DNA from: Fidelibacterota bacterium
Lineage (GTDB): Bacteria; Fidelibacterota; Fidelibacteria; Fidelibacterales; Fidelibacteraceae
Direction of reading: 5' to 3'
Length of the DNA: 9,430 nt
Assembly (NCBI GenBank): GCA_030596185.1
Contig: JAUVKP010000016.1
Span: forward strand, 1 to 9,430
The notes under the pieces are model-generated. The model was given only the letters and a program-made list of their open reading frames with translations, made no database searches and had not been told where the DNA came from. Positions 8,101-9,430 of this stretch are shown piece by piece. Numbering within the stretch: position 1 is the first letter of the stretch; every line of letters begins with the position of its first letter. Both the position numbers and the translations under genes were made by a program.

Positions 8101-8334
8101 ACTCTTTCAGCTATATCTGATCCATTAGAATCAGTCCTTTATCATAACCAGGAAGATGGAATTGCCAAGGGCGAATCCTTCTATCGATGGAATGGAATCG
8201 AATATGTACTTCAGAATGAAGCAACGATTGATGAGATGTATGCAAAGAAGGCTTATATTGATATGCCAAATCTAACCTCAATGACCTTTTTGAACCCCAG
8301 AACATTCAAATTGGGTGTTTCTGTAAGTTTCTGA
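5140..8334 (+). CDS. TonB-dependent receptor with N-terminal carboxypeptidase-regulatory-like domain
   Basis: The 1064-residue product is a complete outer-membrane active transporter. A signal peptide (residues 1-26) is followed by a CarboxypepD_reg-like beta-sandwich at about 29-108 (GKISGRILDA, ALAGANV, NIPPGIYTVQASYVGY). A TonB-box-like stretch QEVVVTAERP lies at 115-124. The plug runs about 128-230 (SGLSIRGGK, MLYLVDGM with D178-G179, VQEVQIQVGGFSAEYDNARSGVVSVVTK given here in part). A long barrel ends in the typical DIDNLFN (926-932) and a closing strand with a terminal Phe. The barrel is large, and about 120 residues separate DIDNLFN from the last strand. Such receptors import oligomers, peptides or chelated metals using TonB energy. 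This class is SusC-like, but there is no SusD partner in the window. The substrate is not predictable. The ATG at 5152 is a likely alternative start: it gives a more usual signal peptide (MNVKKYIV) and has GGG about 7 bases upstream, whereas 5140 has no evident RBS. Confidence 0.93.
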   Translation: MGNTMNVKKYIVAFLLISLTLFAFAATTGKISGRILDARTEQALAGANVIVEGTSYGAAADVEGYFTILNIPPGIYTVQASYVGYAKLRQNNIVVKIDLNTKIDFSMTVEAFAGQEVVVTAERPIVRTDISGSQTNISNDEIAEMPVKSISEAVALQAGVSGLSIRGGKTDEMLYLVDGMSTNDQRSNTPYTSIPMSAVQEVQIQVGGFSAEYDNARSGVVSVVTKKGNRKDYSAVVDIQYVPLQAKQFGTPVGDPSGYWHRGYLDDEVCWTGTDNGAWDIYTKAQYRGFEGGYNQLSEELMGDPDPTNDLTPTQLKKIYEYEHNRQLVHDQPDYIVDMGLGGPVPFAENLGNMRFYASYRTNQRAYIMPLSRDSYNDDAFRMNLTADLAPKTTLTFTGNYGKTRSVSSTGNNSPSMGSHYTSTWSVANLATVSYAVFQNGYNNPIDITRLGMGLELNHQFNERSFAKLLVNSTRTDYNIFPLDSLDLTDTLRMFDDIFGAYEYETINNYPSGYHPTYSPGLVDGARTDWAGFARDASYNVVTTIKGDYQNQLSRNNEIKTGFNFVHTRNVVDSWLVAPMTTWEEYYNWDQSPIRLGAYILDKMEFEGLVVNAGVRYDMYDLNGQWYDLTEYDTLLNAVYGFALDTLANYTNTKAQHSINPRIGISHPISENSKLYFNYGHFSSMPTATYLYIVDRYGDGGNIQRLGNPELPFSKTIMYELGYEHSFFDKYLAKIAAFYNDTKNQEAWTRYISLGSGKGVTSYRLAESRAYRDVSGVELTLKKMGTWFSGFVNFTYQLYSSGSFGSYYQKEEYLTNPALREHDLKDNPVEYYPYPAPYARANIVLKTPQDFSFSGLSPMITGNWSLSLLASWRDGGYSSRTSYSRVTLPSDNTIEFPFEWKDTWYCDLRAAKTLRINNAKIRVYLDIDNLFNIRLLSTTGQTGSIDWQDGYINSLHLFWEENEVFRGEDKIGDYNTYGEFVPLESHTTLSAISDPLESVLYHNQEDGIAKGESFYRWNGIEYVLQNEATIDEMYAKKAYIDMPNLTSMTFLNPRTFKLGVSVSF

Positions 8335-8354
8335 GGTATAAGGAATAGTAAAGA

Positions 8355-9430
8355 ATGAAAAATATATTAAAAGTAATACTCATAAGCACACTTATTGCGG
8401 GGATGCTGTTTTCAGCAATACCACTGTCCAATAGAACGTGGATAAAGATTGGAGCCCTTCAATCTCCATTTGATGCATGGGGCGCAGAACGTGGTTGGGA
8501 TGCTAATAGAAGTCTTTATGAAGGTTTGCAATGGCCCGCATGGTATGACCGAACAGATAACTTTGTTATTGACCGTCAGTTTATGGCATGTAGAAATTTT
8601 ACCAATAAGAGCGGGGAAGTTCAGCCATATGAATCTTCTAAATTTTCAACAGGCGCAAGTGCAAACCAGATCGTTCCACAGTCATTAACACAAACCGGTA
8701 GATACCCCTATACTGCTATCTCTGTTGATGGTATGACTCAGTATGTTGATGACTATATTAATGGTCAATATCATGATGATACTAAAGCGGACAGGGTCGT
8801 AACAAATGTTATTAATACTGCTCTTGGACTGCAAATGACCCGTAAGATCTATGCATTCAGTCAGCAATACCACGATAACTATTTCATCTATGAATATACC
8901 TTTGTAAACACAGGTAATATTGATGATGATGCTACTATTGAAGTTAGTGAAACGATCCATGATTTCTATTTTGGCATGATGTCACGTTATTGTACATCCC
9001 GTGAAGCCTACTATGTAACCAATTTGCGACAAGCATCTTGGGGTGCTCATCAGTGGGTTTATCATACACCCATGATAGATGATCCTGAGATCCCGTATTT
9101 CTATTCATGGCTTGGCCAAGCTAAAACAACTGATATTACCCTTGCCTATGATAATGTGGGTGTTCCCGTATTACCTGCCGTGGGTACTTATGATGAAGCT
9201 CGTATTAAATCACCTCAATTTGTCGGCATGGCTGTACTGCATACCGATGCGGCATACAATGATGATTCAAATGATAAAAGCAAGGTTAAGACCGGTTGGT
9301 ATATTGGCGACAGTGTCCCGGGTGAAGGCAATGATCAACAAGCATGGACTTGTCTGAGCTCTAACTTCCAAAATCTTGGTACCTTTGATATACCGCAGGA
9401 TGTTTATGGTGGTCACAAGATCGCTGATCG
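8355..9430 (+). CDS. N-terminal part of a second exported protein, paralogue of the 783-residue protein (3' end outside window)
   Basis: Frame 3 is open from the ATG at 8355 to the right edge (358 codons plus two bases), with no stop. An AGGA site lies at 8341-8344, and the gene starts 20 bases after the receptor stop. A signal peptide (hydrophobic residues 7-20, likely cleavage after FSA at 21) leads into WIKIGALQ at 29-36, nearly the same position as WITIGSLQ in the protein at 183-2534. Further matches in the same order are ADRV (145-148) with N151 and NT (154-155), TRKIYAFSQQ (162-171), YEYTFVNTG soon after, a WG motif, and HTDAAYNDDSNDKS (296-309). The rest is diverged, so this is an old paralogue rather than a recent duplicate. 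By analogy it should end in a T9SS-type sorting domain, but that part is not visible. Function is unknown. Its place directly after a receptor gene repeats the arrangement seen at the left edge of the window. Confidence 0.88.
   Translation, partial: MKNILKVILISTLIAGMLFSAIPLSNRTWIKIGALQSPFDAWGAERGWDANRSLYEGLQWPAWYDRTDNFVIDRQFMACRNFTNKSGEVQPYESSKFSTGASANQIVPQSLTQTGRYPYTAISVDGMTQYVDDYINGQYHDDTKADRVVTNVINTALGLQMTRKIYAFSQQYHDNYFIYEYTFVNTGNIDDDATIEVSETIHDFYFGMMSRYCTSREAYYVTNLRQASWGAHQWVYHTPMIDDPEIPYFYSWLGQAKTTDITLAYDNVGVPVLPAVGTYDEARIKSPQFVGMAVLHTDAAYNDDSNDKSKVKTGWYIGDSVPGEGNDQQAWTCLSSNFQNLGTFDIPQDVYGGHKIAD

Larger units (their letters stand above)
1..9430 (+). other. Probable single operon made of a repeating surface-protein cassette
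   Basis: Six co-directional genes have gaps of 10 to 31 bases, no hairpin-plus-T-run terminator between them and no recognisable promoter. The gene order is receptor end, sorting-domain protein, lipoprotein, PorV-like barrel, receptor, sorting-domain protein start. The first and last genes are homologous to genes inside the window, which suggests that the unit repeats outside it. The operon's promoter and terminator would both lie beyond the window. Co-transcription is inferred from spacing only. Confidence 0.6.

Noticed and set aside
8449..9357. Short open frames (8449-8688, 9079-9357 on +; 8685-8960 on -) in the right part of the window
   Set aside because: All are contained in the open frame from 8355 to the right edge, which has a signal peptide and motifs shared with the 783-residue protein.

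Overview
The window looks like a stretch of chromosome from a Gram-negative bacterium of the Bacteroidetes/FCB type. The evidence is a carboxypeptidase-regulatory-domain TonB-dependent receptor, a PorV/PorQ-type outer-membrane protein, and an exported protein ending in a type IX secretion (T9SS) style C-terminal sorting domain. The style resembles uncultured FCB lineages such as Cloacimonadota or Marinimicrobia, but I cannot place it more precisely from the sequence alone. Base composition is moderately AT-rich and codon use looks even across all genes, so I see no sign of recent transfer.

All genes lie on the + strand and are separated by 10 to 31 bases, so this reads as part of one operon that enters at the left edge and leaves at the right edge. 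In order: the last 54 codons of a TonB-dependent receptor (1-165); a 783-residue exported protein with a fibronectin-III-like module and a T9SS-type sorting domain (183-2534); a 511-residue lipoprotein of unknown family (2555-4090); a 335-residue PorV/PorQ-like barrel (4122-5129); a complete 1064-residue TonB-dependent receptor (5140-8334); and the first 358 codons of a second exported protein (8355-9430) that is a diverged paralogue of the 783-residue one. I saw no promoter, terminator, tRNA, rRNA, CRISPR array, insertion sequence or long nucleotide repeat. No stretch without a gene exceeds 31 bases.

The two incomplete genes at the edges matter most. The left fragment is homologous to the end of the complete receptor, and the right fragment to the start of the 783-residue protein. 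In both places a receptor gene is followed directly by a member of this exported-protein family. The window therefore appears to cut through a repeating gene cassette: exported sorting-domain protein, lipoprotein, PorV-like barrel, TonB-dependent receptor, then exported protein again. My inference is that each cassette encodes a cell-surface assembly: a T9SS client, a PorV-like carrier or anchor for it, a surface or periplasm-facing lipoprotein, and an energised outer-membrane transporter. No SusD gene is present, so this is not a standard SusCD pair. The substrate is unknown.
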